Source: Siphonodentalium dalli (taxonomy: Eukaryota; Mollusca; Scaphopoda; Gadilida; Siphonodentaliidae). Taken from it: a stretch of DNA of 64,000 nucleotides. How positions within the stretch are numbered: position 1 is the stretch's first letter; the number at the start of each line of letters is the position of its first letter. Both the position numbers and the translations under genes were made by a program. The stretch spans positions 10,122,036 through 10,186,035 of the forward strand of contig CP136069.1 in NCBI GenBank assembly GCA_032622095.1, written 5' to 3'. This document shows, in pieces, positions 34,781 to 48,300 of the stretch. Under the pieces are notes generated by a model, which had not been told where the DNA came from, ran no database searches, and was given only the letters and a program-made list of their open reading frames with translations.

Positions 34781-37700
34781 GTTAGGCTGCCTACAGTAAC
34801 AATGAGGTTAGGCTGCCTACAGTAACAATGAGGTTAGGCTGCCTACAGTAACAATGAGGTTAGGCTGCCTACAGTAACTATGAGGTTTGGCTGCCTACAG
34901 TAACTATGAGGGTTAGGCTGCCTACAGTAACTATGAGGGTTAGGCTGCCTACAGTAACAATGAGGTTAGGCTGCCTACAGTAACAATGAGGTTTGGCTGC
35001 CTACAGTAACTATGAGGGTTAGGCTGCCTACAGTAACTATGAGGGTTAGGCTGCCTACAGTAACTATGATGGTTAGGCTGCCTACAGTAACTATGAGGTT
35101 AGGCTGCCTACAGTAACTATGAGGTTAGGCTGCCTACAGTAACAATGAGGTAAGGCTGCCTACAGTAACGATGAGGTTTGGCTGCCTGCAGTAACTATGA
35201 GGTTAGGCTGCCTACAGTAACAATGAGGTTAGGCTGCCTACATTAACGATGAGGTTAGGCTGCCTACATTAACTATGAGGTTAGGCTGCCTACAGTAACT
35301 ATGAGGTTAGGCAGCCTACAGTAACTATGAGGTTAGGCTGCCTACAGTAACTATGAGGTTTGGCTGCCTACAGTAACTATGAGGGTTAGGCTGCCTACAG
35401 TAACTATGATGTTAGGCTGCCTACAGTAAATATGAGGTTAGGCTGCCTACAGTAACTATGAGGTTAGGCAGCCTACAGTAACTATGAGGTTAGGCTGCCT
35501 ACAGTAACTATGAGGGTTAGGCTGCCTACAGTAACTATGATGTTAGGCTGCCTACAGTAACTATGATGTTTAGGCTGCCTACAGTAACTATGATGTTAGG
35601 CTGCCTGCAGTAAATATGATGTTTAGGCTGCCTACAGTAACTATGAGGTTAGGCAGCCTACAGTAACTATGAGGTTAGGCTGCCTACAGTAACTATGAGG
35701 TTTGGCTGCCTACAGTAACTATGAGGGTTAGGCTGCCTACAGTAACTATGATGTTAGGCTGCCTACAGTAACTATGATGTTTAGGCTGCCTACAGTAACT
35801 ATGAGGTTAGGCTGCCTACAGTAACTATGAGGTTAGGCTGCCTACAGTAACTATGAGGGTTAGGCAGCCTACAGTAACTATGAGGTTAGGCTGCCTACAG
35901 TAACTATGAGGTTAGGCAGCCTACAGTAACTATGAGGTTAGGCTGCCTACAGTAACTATGAGGTTAGGCAGCCTACAGTAACTATGAGGTTAGGCAGCCT
36001 ACAGTAACTATGAGGTTAGGCTGCCTACAGTAAATATGATGGTTAGGCTGCCTACAGTAACTATGAGGTTAGGCTGCCTACAGTAACGATGAGGTTAGGC
36101 TGCCTACAGTAACTATGAGGTTAGGCTGCCTACAGTAACTATGAGGTTAGGCTGCCTACAGTAAATATGATGGTTAGGCTGCCTACAGTAACTATGAGGT
36201 TAGGCAGCCTACAGTAAATATGAGGTTAGGCTGCCTACAGTAACTATGAGGTAAGGCTGCCTACAGTAACGATGAGGTTAGGCTGCCTACAGTAACGATG
36301 AGGTTAGGCTGCCTACAGTAACGATGAGGTTAGGCTGCCTACAGTAACTATGAGGTTTGGCAGCCTACAGTAACTATGAGGTTAGGCTGCCTACAGTAAA
36401 TATGAGGTTAGGCTGCCTACAGTAACTATGAGGTAAGGCTGCCTACAGTAAATATGATGGTTAGGCTGCCTACAGTAACGATGAGGTTTGGCTGCCTACA
36501 GTAAATATGATGGTTAGGCTGCCTACAGTAACTATGAGGTTAGGCTGCCTACAGTAACGATGAGGTTAGGCTGCCTACAGTAACTATGAGGTTAGGCTGC
36601 CTACAGTAACTATGAGGTTAGGCTGCCTACAGTAACGATGAGGTTAGGCTGCCTACAGTAACGATGAGGTTAGGCTGCCTACAGTAACTATGAGGTTTGG
36701 CAGCCTACAGTAACTATGAGGTTAGGCTGCCTACAGTAAATATGAGGTTAGGCTGCCTACAGTAACTATGAGGTAAGGCTGCCTACAGTAAATATGATGG
36801 TTAGGCTGCCTACAGTAACGATGAGGTTAGGCTGCCTACAGTAACTATGAGGTTAGGCTGCCTACAGTAACTATGAGGTTAGGCTGCCTACAGTAAATAT
36901 GAGGTTTGGCTGCCTACAGTAACTATGATGTTAGGCTGCCTACAGTAACTATGAGGTTAGGCAGCCTACAGTAAATATGAGGTTAGGCTGCCTACAGTAA
37001 CTATGAGGTAAGGCTGCCTACAGTAACGATGAGGTTAGGCTGCCTACAGTAACGATGAGGTTAGGCTGCCTACAGTAACGATGAGGTTAGGCTGCCTACA
37101 GTAACTATGAGGTTTGGCAGCCTACAGTAACTATGAGGTTAGGCTGCCTGCAGTAACTATGAGGTTAGGCTGCCTACAGTAACTATGAGGTTAGGCTGCC
37201 TACAGTAACTATGATGGTTAGGCTGCCTACAGTAACTATGAGGTTAGGCTGCCTACAGTAACTATGAGGTTAGGCAGCCTACAGTAACTATGAGGTTAGG
37301 CTGCCTGCAGTAACTATGAGGTTAGGCTGCCTACAGTAACTATGATGGTTAGGCTGCCTACAGTAACTATGAGGTTAGGCTGCCTACAGTAACTATGAGG
37401 TTAGGCAGCCTACAGTAAATATGAGGTTAGGCTGCCTACAGTAACTATGAGGTAAGGCTGCCTACAGTAACGATGAGGTTAGGCTGCCTACAGTAACGAT
37501 GAGGTTAGGCTGCCTACAGTAACGATGAGGTTAGGCTGCCTACAGTAACTATGAGGTTTGGCAGCCTACAGTAACTATGAGGTTAGGCTGCCTGCAGTAA
37601 CTATGAGGTTAGGCTGCCTACAGTAACTATGAGGTTAGGCTGCCTACAGTAACTATGAGGTTAGGCTGCCTACAGTAACTATGAGGTTAGGCTGCCTACA

Positions 37701-39580
37701 GTAAATATGAGGTAAGGCTGCCTACAGTAACTATTAGGTTAGGCAGCCTACAGTAACTATGAGGTTTGGCAGCCTACAGTAACTATGAGGTTAGGCTGCC
37801 TACAGTAACGATGAGGTTTGGCACCCTACAGTAACTATGAGGTTTGGCTGCCTACAGTAACTATGAGGTAAGGCTGCCTACAGTAACTATGAGGTTAGGC
37901 TGCCTACATTAACAATGAGGTTAGGCTGCCTACAGTAACGATGAGGGTTTGGCTGCCTACAGTAACTATGAGGTTAGGCTGCCTACAGTAACTATGAGGT
38001 TAGGCAGCCTACAGTAACTATGAGGTTAGGCTGCCTACAGTAACTATGAGGTTAGGCTGCCTACAGTAACTATGAGGTTAGGCTGCCTACAGTAACTATG
38101 AGGTTAGGCTGCCTACAGTAACTATGAGGTTAGGCTGCCTACAGTAAATATGATGGTTAGGCTGCCTACAGTAAATATGAGGTTAGGCTGCCTACAGTAA
38201 CGATGAGGTTTGGCTGCCTACAGTAAATATGATGGTTAGGCTGCCTACAGTAACTATGAGGTTAGGCTGCCTACAGTAACAATGAGGTTAGGCTGCCTGC
38301 AGTAACTATGAGGTTAGGCTGCCTACAGTAAATATGAGGTTAGGCTGCCTACAGTAACTATGAGGTTAGGCTGCCTACAGTAAATATGAGGTAAGGCTGC
38401 CTACAGTAACTATGAGGTTAGGCTGCCTACAGTAACTATGAGGTTAGGCTGCCTACAGTAAATATGATGGTTAGGCTGCCTACAGTAAATATGAGGTTAG
38501 GCTGCCTACAGTAACGATGAGGTTTGGCTGCCTACAGTAAATATGATGGTTAGGCTGCCTACAGTAACTATGAGGTTAGGCTGCCTACAGTAACAATGAG
38601 GTTAGGCTGCCTGCAGTAACTATGAGGTTAGGCTGCCTACAGTAACTATGATGGTTAGGCTGCCTACAGTAACTATGAGGTTAGGCTGCCTACAGTAACT
38701 ATGAGGTTAGGCAGCCTACAGTAACTATGAGGTTAGGCTGCCTGCAGTAACTATGAGGTTAGGCTGCCTACAGTAACTATGAGGTTAGGCTGCCTACAGT
38801 AACTATGATGGTTAGGCTGCCTACAGTAACTATAAGGTTTGGCTGCCTACAGTAAATATGATGGTTAGGCTGCCTACAGTAACTATGAGGTTAGGCTGCC
38901 TACAGTAACTATGAGGTTAGGCTGCCTACAGTAACTATGATGGTTAGGCTGCCTACAGTAAATATGATGTTAGGCTGCCTACAGTAACTATGAGGTTAGG
39001 CTGCCTACAGTAACTATGAGGTTAGGCAGCCTACAGTAACAATGAGGGTTAGGCTGCCTACAGTAAATATGAGGTTAGGCTGCCTACAGTAACTATGAGG
39101 TTAGGCAGCCTACAGTAACTATGAGGTTAGGCTGCCTACAGTAACTATGAGGTTTGGCAGCCTACAGTAACTATGAGGTTAGGCTGCCTACAGTAACTAT
39201 GAGGTTAGGCTGCCTACAGTAAATATGAGGTTAGGCTGCCTACAGTAACTATGAGGTTAGGCTGCCTACAGTAACTATGAGGTTTGGCAGCCTACAGTAA
39301 CTATGATGTTAGGCTGCCTACAGTAACTATGAGGTTAGGCAGCCTACAGTAACTATGAGGTTAGGCTGCCTACAGTAACTATGAGGTTTGGCAGCCTACA
39401 GTAACTATGAGGTTAGGCTGCCTACAGTAACTATGAGGTTAGGCTGCCTACAGTAAATATGAGGTTAGGCTGCCTACAGTAAATATGAGGTTAGGCTGCC
39501 TACAGTAACTATGAGGTTAGGCTGCCTACAGTAACTATGAGGTTAGGCTGCCTACAGTAACTATGAGGTTAGGCTGCCTA

Positions 39581-40522
39581 CAGTAACTATGAGGGTTAGG
39601 CTGCCTACAGTAACTATGATGTTAGGCTGCCTACAGTAACTATGAGGTTAGGCTGCCTACAGTAACTATGAGGTTAGGCTGCCTACAGTAACTATGAGGT
39701 TAGGCTGCCTACAGTAACTATGAGGTTAGGCTGCCTGCAGTAACTATGAGGTTAGGCTGCCTACAGTAAATATGATGTTAGGCTGCCTACAGTAACTATG
39801 ATGGTTAGGCTGCCTACAGTAAATATGATGTTAGGCTGCCTACAGTAACTATGAGGTTAGGCTGCCTACAGTAAATATGAGGTTAGGCTGCCTACAGTAA
39901 CTATGAGGTTAGGCAGCCTACAGTAACTATGAGGTTAGGCTGCCTACAGTAACTATGAGGTTAGGCTGCCTACAGTAACTATGAGGTTAGGCTGCCTACA
40001 GTAACTATGAGGTTAGGCTGCCTGCAGTAACTATGAGGTTAGGCTGCCTACAGTAAATATGATGTTAGGCTGCCTACAGTAAATATGATGGTTAGGCAGC
40101 CTGCAGTAACTATGAGGTTAGGCTGCCTACAGTAACTATGATGGTTAGGCTGCCTACAGTAACTATGATGGTTAGGCTGCCTACAGTAACTATGATGTTA
40201 GGCTGCCTACAGTAACTATGAGGTTAGGCTGCCTACAGTAAATATGAGGTTAGGCTGCCTACAGTAACTATGAGGTTAGGCTGCCTACAGTAAATATGAT
40301 GTTAGGCTGCCTACAGTAACTATGAGGTTTGGCTGCCTACAGTAAATATGATGTTAGGCTGCCTACAGTAACTATGAGGTTAGGCTGCCTACAGTAAATA
40401 TGAGGTTAGGCTGCCTACAGTAACTATGAGGTTAGGCTGCCTACAGTAAATATGATGTTAGGCTGCCTACAGTAAATATGATGTTAGGCAGCCTACAGTA
40501 AATATGATGGTTAGGCAGCCTG
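39581..40522 (+). repeat. 942-bp higher-order unit, copy 1
   Basis: 36 units (thirty 26-mers and six 27-mers) starting at CAGTAACTATGAGGG. Anchors include GGCAGCC-TGCAG at 40,095 and again at 41,037, and the GATGGTTAGGCAGCC unit near 40,508 and 41,450, all 942 bp apart. I compared the variant order line by line and saw no difference from the next 942 bases. Confidence 0.9.
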
Positions 40523-41464
40523 CAGTAACTATGAGGGTTAGGCTGCCTACAGTAACTATGATGTTAGGCTGCCTACAGTAACTATGAGGTTAGGCTGCCT
40601 ACAGTAACTATGAGGTTAGGCTGCCTACAGTAACTATGAGGTTAGGCTGCCTACAGTAACTATGAGGTTAGGCTGCCTGCAGTAACTATGAGGTTAGGCT
40701 GCCTACAGTAAATATGATGTTAGGCTGCCTACAGTAACTATGATGGTTAGGCTGCCTACAGTAAATATGATGTTAGGCTGCCTACAGTAACTATGAGGTT
40801 AGGCTGCCTACAGTAAATATGAGGTTAGGCTGCCTACAGTAACTATGAGGTTAGGCAGCCTACAGTAACTATGAGGTTAGGCTGCCTACAGTAACTATGA
40901 GGTTAGGCTGCCTACAGTAACTATGAGGTTAGGCTGCCTACAGTAACTATGAGGTTAGGCTGCCTGCAGTAACTATGAGGTTAGGCTGCCTACAGTAAAT
41001 ATGATGTTAGGCTGCCTACAGTAAATATGATGGTTAGGCAGCCTGCAGTAACTATGAGGTTAGGCTGCCTACAGTAACTATGATGGTTAGGCTGCCTACA
41101 GTAACTATGATGGTTAGGCTGCCTACAGTAACTATGATGTTAGGCTGCCTACAGTAACTATGAGGTTAGGCTGCCTACAGTAAATATGAGGTTAGGCTGC
41201 CTACAGTAACTATGAGGTTAGGCTGCCTACAGTAAATATGATGTTAGGCTGCCTACAGTAACTATGAGGTTTGGCTGCCTACAGTAAATATGATGTTAGG
41301 CTGCCTACAGTAACTATGAGGTTAGGCTGCCTACAGTAAATATGAGGTTAGGCTGCCTACAGTAACTATGAGGTTAGGCTGCCTACAGTAAATATGATGT
41401 TAGGCTGCCTACAGTAAATATGATGTTAGGCAGCCTACAGTAAATATGATGGTTAGGCAGCCTG
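40523..41464 (+). repeat. 942-bp higher-order unit, copy 2
   Basis: Apparently exact copy of 39581-40522. A third copy starts at 41,465 with the same CAGTAACTATGAGGGTTAGG but diverges within two units (AAATATGAGGG), so exactly two full copies are present. Either a very recent unequal exchange or an assembly artefact would explain perfect identity. Confidence 0.9.
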
Positions 41465-43600
41465 CAGTAACTATGAGGGTTAGGCTGCCTACAGTAAATA
41501 TGAGGGTTAGGCTGCCTACAGTAACTATGAGGTTAGGCAGCCTACAGTAACTATGAGGTTAGGCTGCCTACAGTAAATATGATGGTTAGGCTGCCTACAG
41601 TAAATATGAGGTTAGGCTGCCTACAGTAACTATGAGGTAAGGCTGCCTACAGTAACGATGAGGTTAGGCTGCCTACAGTAACGATGAGGTTAGGCTGCCT
41701 ACAGTAACGATGAGGTTAGGCTGCCTACAGTAACGATGAGGTTAGGCTGCCTACAGTAACTATGAGGTTAGGCTGCCTACAGTAACGATGAGGTTAGGCT
41801 GCCTACAGTAACTATGAGGGTTAGGCTGCCTACAGTAACTATGAGGTTTGGCAGCCTACAGTAACTATGAGGTTAGGCTGCCTGCAGTAACTATGAGGTT
41901 AGGCAGCCTACAGTAACTATGATGTTAGGCTGCCTACAGTAACTATGAGGTTAGGCTGCCTGCAGTAACTATGAGGTTAGGCTGCCTACAGTAACTATGA
42001 GGTTAGGCTGCCTACAGTAACTATGATGGTTAGGCTGCCTACAGTAACTATGAGGTTAGGCTGCCTACAGTAACTATGAGGTTAGGCAGCCTACAGTAAC
42101 TATGAGGTTAGGCTGCCTACATTAACTATGAGGTTAGGCTGCCTACAGTAACTATGAGGTTAGGCTGCCTACAGTAACTATGATGGTTAGGCTGCCTGCA
42201 GTAACTATGAGGTTAGGCTGCCTACAGTAAATATGATGGTTAGGCTGCCTACAGTAAATATGATGGTTAGGCTGCCTACAGTAACTATGAGGTTAGGCTG
42301 CCTACAGTAACTATGAGGTTAGGCTGCCTACAGTAACTATGAGGTTAGGCTGCCTACAGTAACTATGAGGTTAGGCAGCCTACAGTAACTATGATGTTAG
42401 GCTGCCTACAGTAACTATGAGGTTAGGCTGCCTACAGTAACTATGATGTTAGGCTGCCTACAGTAACTATGAGGTTAGGCTGCCTACAGTAAATATGATG
42501 TTAGGCTGCCTACAGTAACTATGAGGTTAGGCTGCCTACAGTAACTATGAGGTTAGGCTGCCTACAGTAACTATGAGGTTAGGCTGCCTACAGTAACTAT
42601 GAGGTTAGGCTGCCTACAGTAACTATGAGGTTAGGCTGCCTACAGTAACTATGAGGTTAGGCTGCCTACAGTAACTATGATGTTAGGCTGCCTACAGTAA
42701 ATATGATGTTAGGCTGCCTACAGTAACTATGAGGTTAGGCTGCCTACAGTAACTATGAGGTTAGGCTGCCTACAGTAACTATGATGGTTAGGCTGCCTAC
42801 AGTAAATATGATGTTAGGCTGCCTACAGTAACTATGAGGTTAGGCTGCCTACAGTAACTATGAGGTTAGGCTGCCTACAGTAACTATGAGGTTAGGCTGC
42901 CTACAGTAACTATGAGGTTAGGCTGCCTACAGTAAATATGATGTTAGGCTGCCTACAGTAAATATGATGTTAGGCTGCCTACAGTAACTATGATGGTTAG
43001 GCTGCCTACAGTAAATATGATGTTAGGCTGCCTACAGTAACTATGATGTTAGGCTGCCTGCAGTAACTATGAGGTTAGGCTGCCTACAGTAACTATGAGG
43101 TTAGGCTGCCTACAGTAACTATGAGGTTAGGCTGCCTACAGTAACTATGAGGTTAGGCTGCCTACAGTAAATATGATGTTAGGCTGCCTACAGTAAATAT
43201 GATGTTAGGCTGCCTACAGTAACTATGATGGTTAGGCTGCCTACAGTAAATATGATGTTAGGCTGCCTACAGTAACTATGATGTTAGGCTGCCTGCAGTA
43301 ACTATGAGGTTAGGCTGCCTACAGTAAATATGAGGTTAGGCTGCCTACAGTAACTATGATGGTTAGGCTGCCTACAGTAAATATGATGGTTAGGCTGCCT
43401 ACAGTAAATATGATGGTTAGGCTGCCTACAGTAACTATGATGTTAGGCTGCCTACAGTAACTATGAGGTTAGGCTGCCTACAGTAACTATGAGGTTAGGC
43501 TGCCTACATTAACTATGAGGTTAGGCTGCCTACAGTAAATATGATGTTAGGCTGCCTACAGTAAATATGATGTTAGGCAGCCTACAGTAAATATGATGGT

Positions 43601-46600
43601 TAGGCTGCCTACAGTAACTATGAGGTTAGGCAGCCTACAGTAACTATGAGGTTAGGCTGCCTACAGTAACTATGATGTTAGGCTGCCTACAGTAACTATG
43701 AGGTTAGGCAGCCTACAGTAACTATGATGTTAGACTGCCTACAGTAACTATGATGTTAGGCTGCCTACAGTAACTATGAGGTTAGGCAGCCTACAGTAAC
43801 TATGATGTTAGACTGCCTACAGTAACTATGATGTTAGGCTGCCTACAGTAACTATGAGGTTAGGCTGCCTACAGTAACTATGATGTTAGGCTGCCTACAG
43901 TAACTATGATGTTAGGCTGCCTACAGTAACTATGATGTTAGGCTGCCTACATTAACTATGATGTTAGGCTGCCTACATTAACTATGATGTTAGGCTGCCT
44001 ACAGTAACTATGAGGTTAGGCTGCCTACAGTAACTATGATGTTAGACTGCCTACAGTAACTATGATGTTAGGCTGCCTACAGTAACTATGATGTTAGACT
44101 GCCTACAGTAACTATGATGTTAGGCTGCCTACAGTAACTATGATGTTAGGCTGCCTACAGTAACTATGATGTTAGGCTGCCTACATTAACTATGATGTTA
44201 GGCTGCCTACATTAACTATGATGTTAGGCTGCCTACAGTAACTATGAGGTTAGGCTGCCTACAGTAACTATGATGTTAGACTGCCTACAGTAACTATGAT
44301 GTTAGGCTGCCTACAGTAACAATGAGGTTAGGCTGCCTACAGTAACTATGATGTTAGGCAGCCTACAGTAACTATGAGGTTAGGCTGCCTACAGTAACTA
44401 TGATGTTAGGCTGCCTACAGTAACTATGAGGTTAGGCTGCCTACATTAACTATGATGTTAGACTGCCTACAGTAACTATGATGTTAGGCTGCCTACAGTA
44501 ACTATGAGGTTAGGCAGCCTACAGTAACTATGATGTTAGACTGCCTACAGTAACTATGATGTTAGGCTGCCTACAGTAACTATGAGGTTAGGCTGCCTAC
44601 AGTAACTATGATGTTAGGCTGCCTACAGTAACTATGATGTTAGGCTGCCTACAGTAACTATGATGTTAGGCTGCCTGCAGTAACTATGATGTTAGGCAGC
44701 CTACAGTAACTATGATGTTAGGCAGCCTACAGTAACTATGATGTTAGGCAGCCTACAGTAACTATGATGTTAGGCTGCCTGCAGTAACTATGATGTTAGG
44801 CTGCCTACATTAACTATGATGTTAGGCTGCCTACAGTAACTATGAGGTTAGGCTGCCTACAGTAACTATGATGTTAGACTGCCTACAGTAACTATGATGT
44901 TAGGCTGCCTACAGTAACTATGATGTTAGACTGCCTACAGTAACTATGATGTTAGGCTGCCTACAGTAACTATGAGGTTAGGCAGCCTACAGTAACTATG
45001 ATGTTAGACTGCCTACAGTAACTATGATGTTAGGCTGCCTACAGTAACTATGAGGTTAGGCTGCCTACAGTAACTATGATGTTAGGCTGCCTACAGTAAC
45101 TATGATGTTAGGCTGCCTACAGTAACTATGATGTTAGGCTGCCTGCAGTAACTATGATGTTAGGCAGCCTACAGTAACTATGATGTTAGGCAGCCTACAG
45201 TAACTATGATGTTAGGCAGCCTACAGTAACTATGATGTTAGGCTGCCTGCAGTAACTATGATGTTAGGCAGCCTACAGTAACTATGATGTTAGGCAGCCT
45301 ACAGTAACTATGATGTTAGGCAGCCTACAGTAACTATGATGTTAGGCTGCCTGCAGTAACTATGATGTTAGGCAGCCTACAGTAACTATGATGTTAGGCA
45401 GCCTACAGTAACTATGATGTTAGGCAGCCTACAGTAACTATGATGTTAGGCTGCCTACAGTAACTATGAGGTTAGGCTGCCTACAGTAACTATGAGGTTT
45501 GGCTGCCTACAGTAACTATGATGTTAGGCAGCCTACAGTAACTATGATGTTAGGCAGCCTACAGTAACTATGATGTTAGGCTGCCTACAGTAACTATGAT
45601 GTTAGGCTGCCTACAGTAACTATGAGGTTAGGCTGCCTACATTAACTATGATGTTAGGCAGCCTACAGTAACTATGATGTTAGACTGCCTACAGTAACTA
45701 TGATGTTAGGCTGCCTACAGTAACTATGAGGTTAGGCTGCCTACATTAACTATGATGTTAGGCTGCCTACAGTAACTATGATGTTAGGCTGCCTACAGTA
45801 ACTATGATGTTAGACTGCCTACAGTAACTATGATGTTAGGCTGCCTACAGTAACTATGAGGTTAGGCTGCCTACAGTAACTATGAGGTTAGGCTGCCTAC
45901 ATTAACTATGATGTTAGGCTGCCTACAGTAACTATGATGTTAGGCTGCCTACAGTAACTATGATGTTAGGCTGCCTACAGTAACTATGAGGTTAGGCTGC
46001 CTACATTAACTATGATGTTAGGCAGCCTACAGTAACTATGATGTTAGACTGCCTACAGTAACTATGATGTTAGGCTGCCTACAGTAACTATGAGGTTAGG
46101 CTGCCTACATTAACTATGATGTTAGGCTGCCTACATTAACTATGATGTTAGGCTGCCTACAGTAACTATGAGGTTAGGCTGCCTACAGTAACTATGATGT
46201 TAGACTGCCTACAGTAACTATGATGTTAGGCTGCCTACAGTAACTATGATGTTAGACTGCCTACAGTAACTATGATGTTAGGCTGCCTACAGTAACTATG
46301 AGGTTAGGCTGCCTACAGTAACTATGAGGTTAGGCTGCCTACATTAACTATGATGTTAGGCTGCCTACAGTAACTATGATGTTAGGCTGCCTACAGTAAC
46401 TATGATGTTAGGCTGCCTACAGTAACTATGAGGTTTGGCTGCCTACAGTAACTATGATGTTAGGCTGCCTACAGTAACTATGAGGTTAGGCTGCCTACAG
46501 TAACTATGAGGTTTGGCTGCCTACAGTAACTATGAGGTTAGGCTGCCTACAGTAACTATGAGGTTAGGCTGCCTACAGTAACTATGATGTTAGGCTGCCT

Positions 46601-48300
46601 ACAGTAACTATGAGGTTAGGCTGCCTACATTAACTATGATGTTAGGCTGCCTACATTAACTATGATGTTAGGCTGCCTACAGTAACTATGAGGTTAGGCT
46701 GCCTACAGTAACTATGATGTTAGGCTGCCTACAGTAACTATGAGGTTAGGCAGCCTACAGTAACTATGATGTTAGGCTGCCTACAGTAACTATGATGTTA
46801 GACTGCCTACAGTAACTATGATGTTAGGCTGCCTACAGTAACTATGATGTTAGACTGCCTACAGTAACTATGATGTTAGGCTGCCTACATTAACTATGAT
46901 GTTAGGCAGCCTACAGTAACTATGAGGTTAGGCAGCCTACAGTAACTATGATGTTAGACTGCCTACAGTAACTATGATGTTAGGCTGCCTACATTAACTA
47001 TGATGTTAGGCTGCCTACAGTAACTATGAGGTTAGGCTGCCTACATTAACTATGATGTTAGGCTGCCTACAGTAACTATGAGGTTAGGCTGCCTACATTA
47101 ACTATGATGTTAGGCTGCCTACAGTAACTATGATGTTTGGCTGCCTACAGTAACTATGAGGTTTGGCTGCATACAGTAACTATTATGTTAGGCTGCCTAC
47201 AGTAACTATGAGGTTAGGCAGCCTACATTAACTATGATGTTAGGCTGCCTACATTAACTATGATGTTAGGCAGCCTACAGTAACTATGATGTTAGGCTGC
47301 CTACAGTAACTATGAGGTTAGGCTGCCTACAGTAACTATGATGTTAGGCAGCCTACATTAACTATGAGGTTTGGCTGCCTACAGTAACTATGAGGTTAGG
47401 CAGCCTACAGTAACTATGATGTTAGACTGCCTACAGTAACTATGATGTTAGGCTGCCTACAGTAACTATGAGGTTTGGCAGCCTACAGTAACTATGAGGT
47501 TAGGCTGCCTACAGTAACTATGATGTTAGGCAGCCTACATTAACTATGAGGTTTGGCTGCCTACAGTAACTATGAGGTTAGGCAGCCTACAGTAACTATG
47601 ATGTTAGACTGCCTACAGTAACTATGAGGTTTGGCAGCCTACAGTAACTATGAGGTTAGGCTGCCTACAGTAACTATGAGGTTAGGCTGCCTACAGTAAC
47701 TATGAGGTTAGGCTGCCTACAGTAACTATGATGTTAGGCTGCCTACAGTAACTATGATGTTAGGCTGCCTACAGTAACTATGAGGTTAGGCTGCCTACAG
47801 TAACTATGAGGTTAGGCTGCCTACAGTAACTATGAGGTTAGGCTGCCTACAGTAACTATGAGGTTAGGCTGCCTACAGTAACTATGAGGTTAGGCTGCCT
47901 ACAGTAACTATGATGTTAGGCTGCCTACAGTAACTATGATGTTAGGCTGCCTACAGTAACTATGAGGTTTGGCAGCCTACAGTAACTATGAGGTTAGGCT
48001 GCCTACAGTAACTATGAGGTTAGGCAGCCTACAGTAACTATGATGTTAGACTGCCTACAGTAACTATGAGGTTTGGCAGCCTACAGTAACTATGAGGTTA
48101 GGCTGCCTACAGTAACTATGATGTTAGGCTGCCTACAGTAACTATGATGTTAGGCTGCCTACAGTAACTATGAGGTTTGGCAGCCTACAGTAACTATGAG
48201 GTTAGGCTGCCTACAGTAACTATGAGGTTAGGCAGCCTACAGTAACTATGATGTTAGACTGCCTACAGTAACTATGAGGTTTGGCAGCCTACAGTAACTA
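43601..48300 (+). repeat. GATG-TTAGG block with private TTAGACTGCC and CATTAAC
   Basis: GATG replaces GAGG as the majority form. TTAGACTGCC occurs from 43,730 to about 48,260, spaced by multiples of 26 bp, and I did not see it elsewhere. CATTAACTATGATG is frequent in the same block. Units are almost all 26 bp, so phase is held for kilobases. Between 44,671 and 45,440 the tetramer GATG-CTGCC-TGCAG plus three GATG-CAGCC units repeats at 104-bp spacing (44,671/44,775 and 45,139/45,243/45,347). Confidence 0.85.

Larger units (their letters stand above)
30501..43600 (+). repeat. TTAGGCTGCC domain with GATGG, GAGGG and CGATG variants
   Basis: The 26-bp TTAGGCTGCC unit is the clear majority, with TTAGGCAGCC second. 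The 27-bp units here come mostly from an extra G (GAGGGTTAGG, GATGGTTAGG) rather than an extra T. GGTAAGG cores appear from about 35,150. Multi-unit duplications are widespread: 313 bp (30,600/30,913), 451 bp (CAATGAGGG at 33,120/33,571), 260 bp (34,261), 417 and 444 bp (GGTTTGGCAG at 36,694/37,111/37,555) and 942 bp (39,581). Confidence 0.85.
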
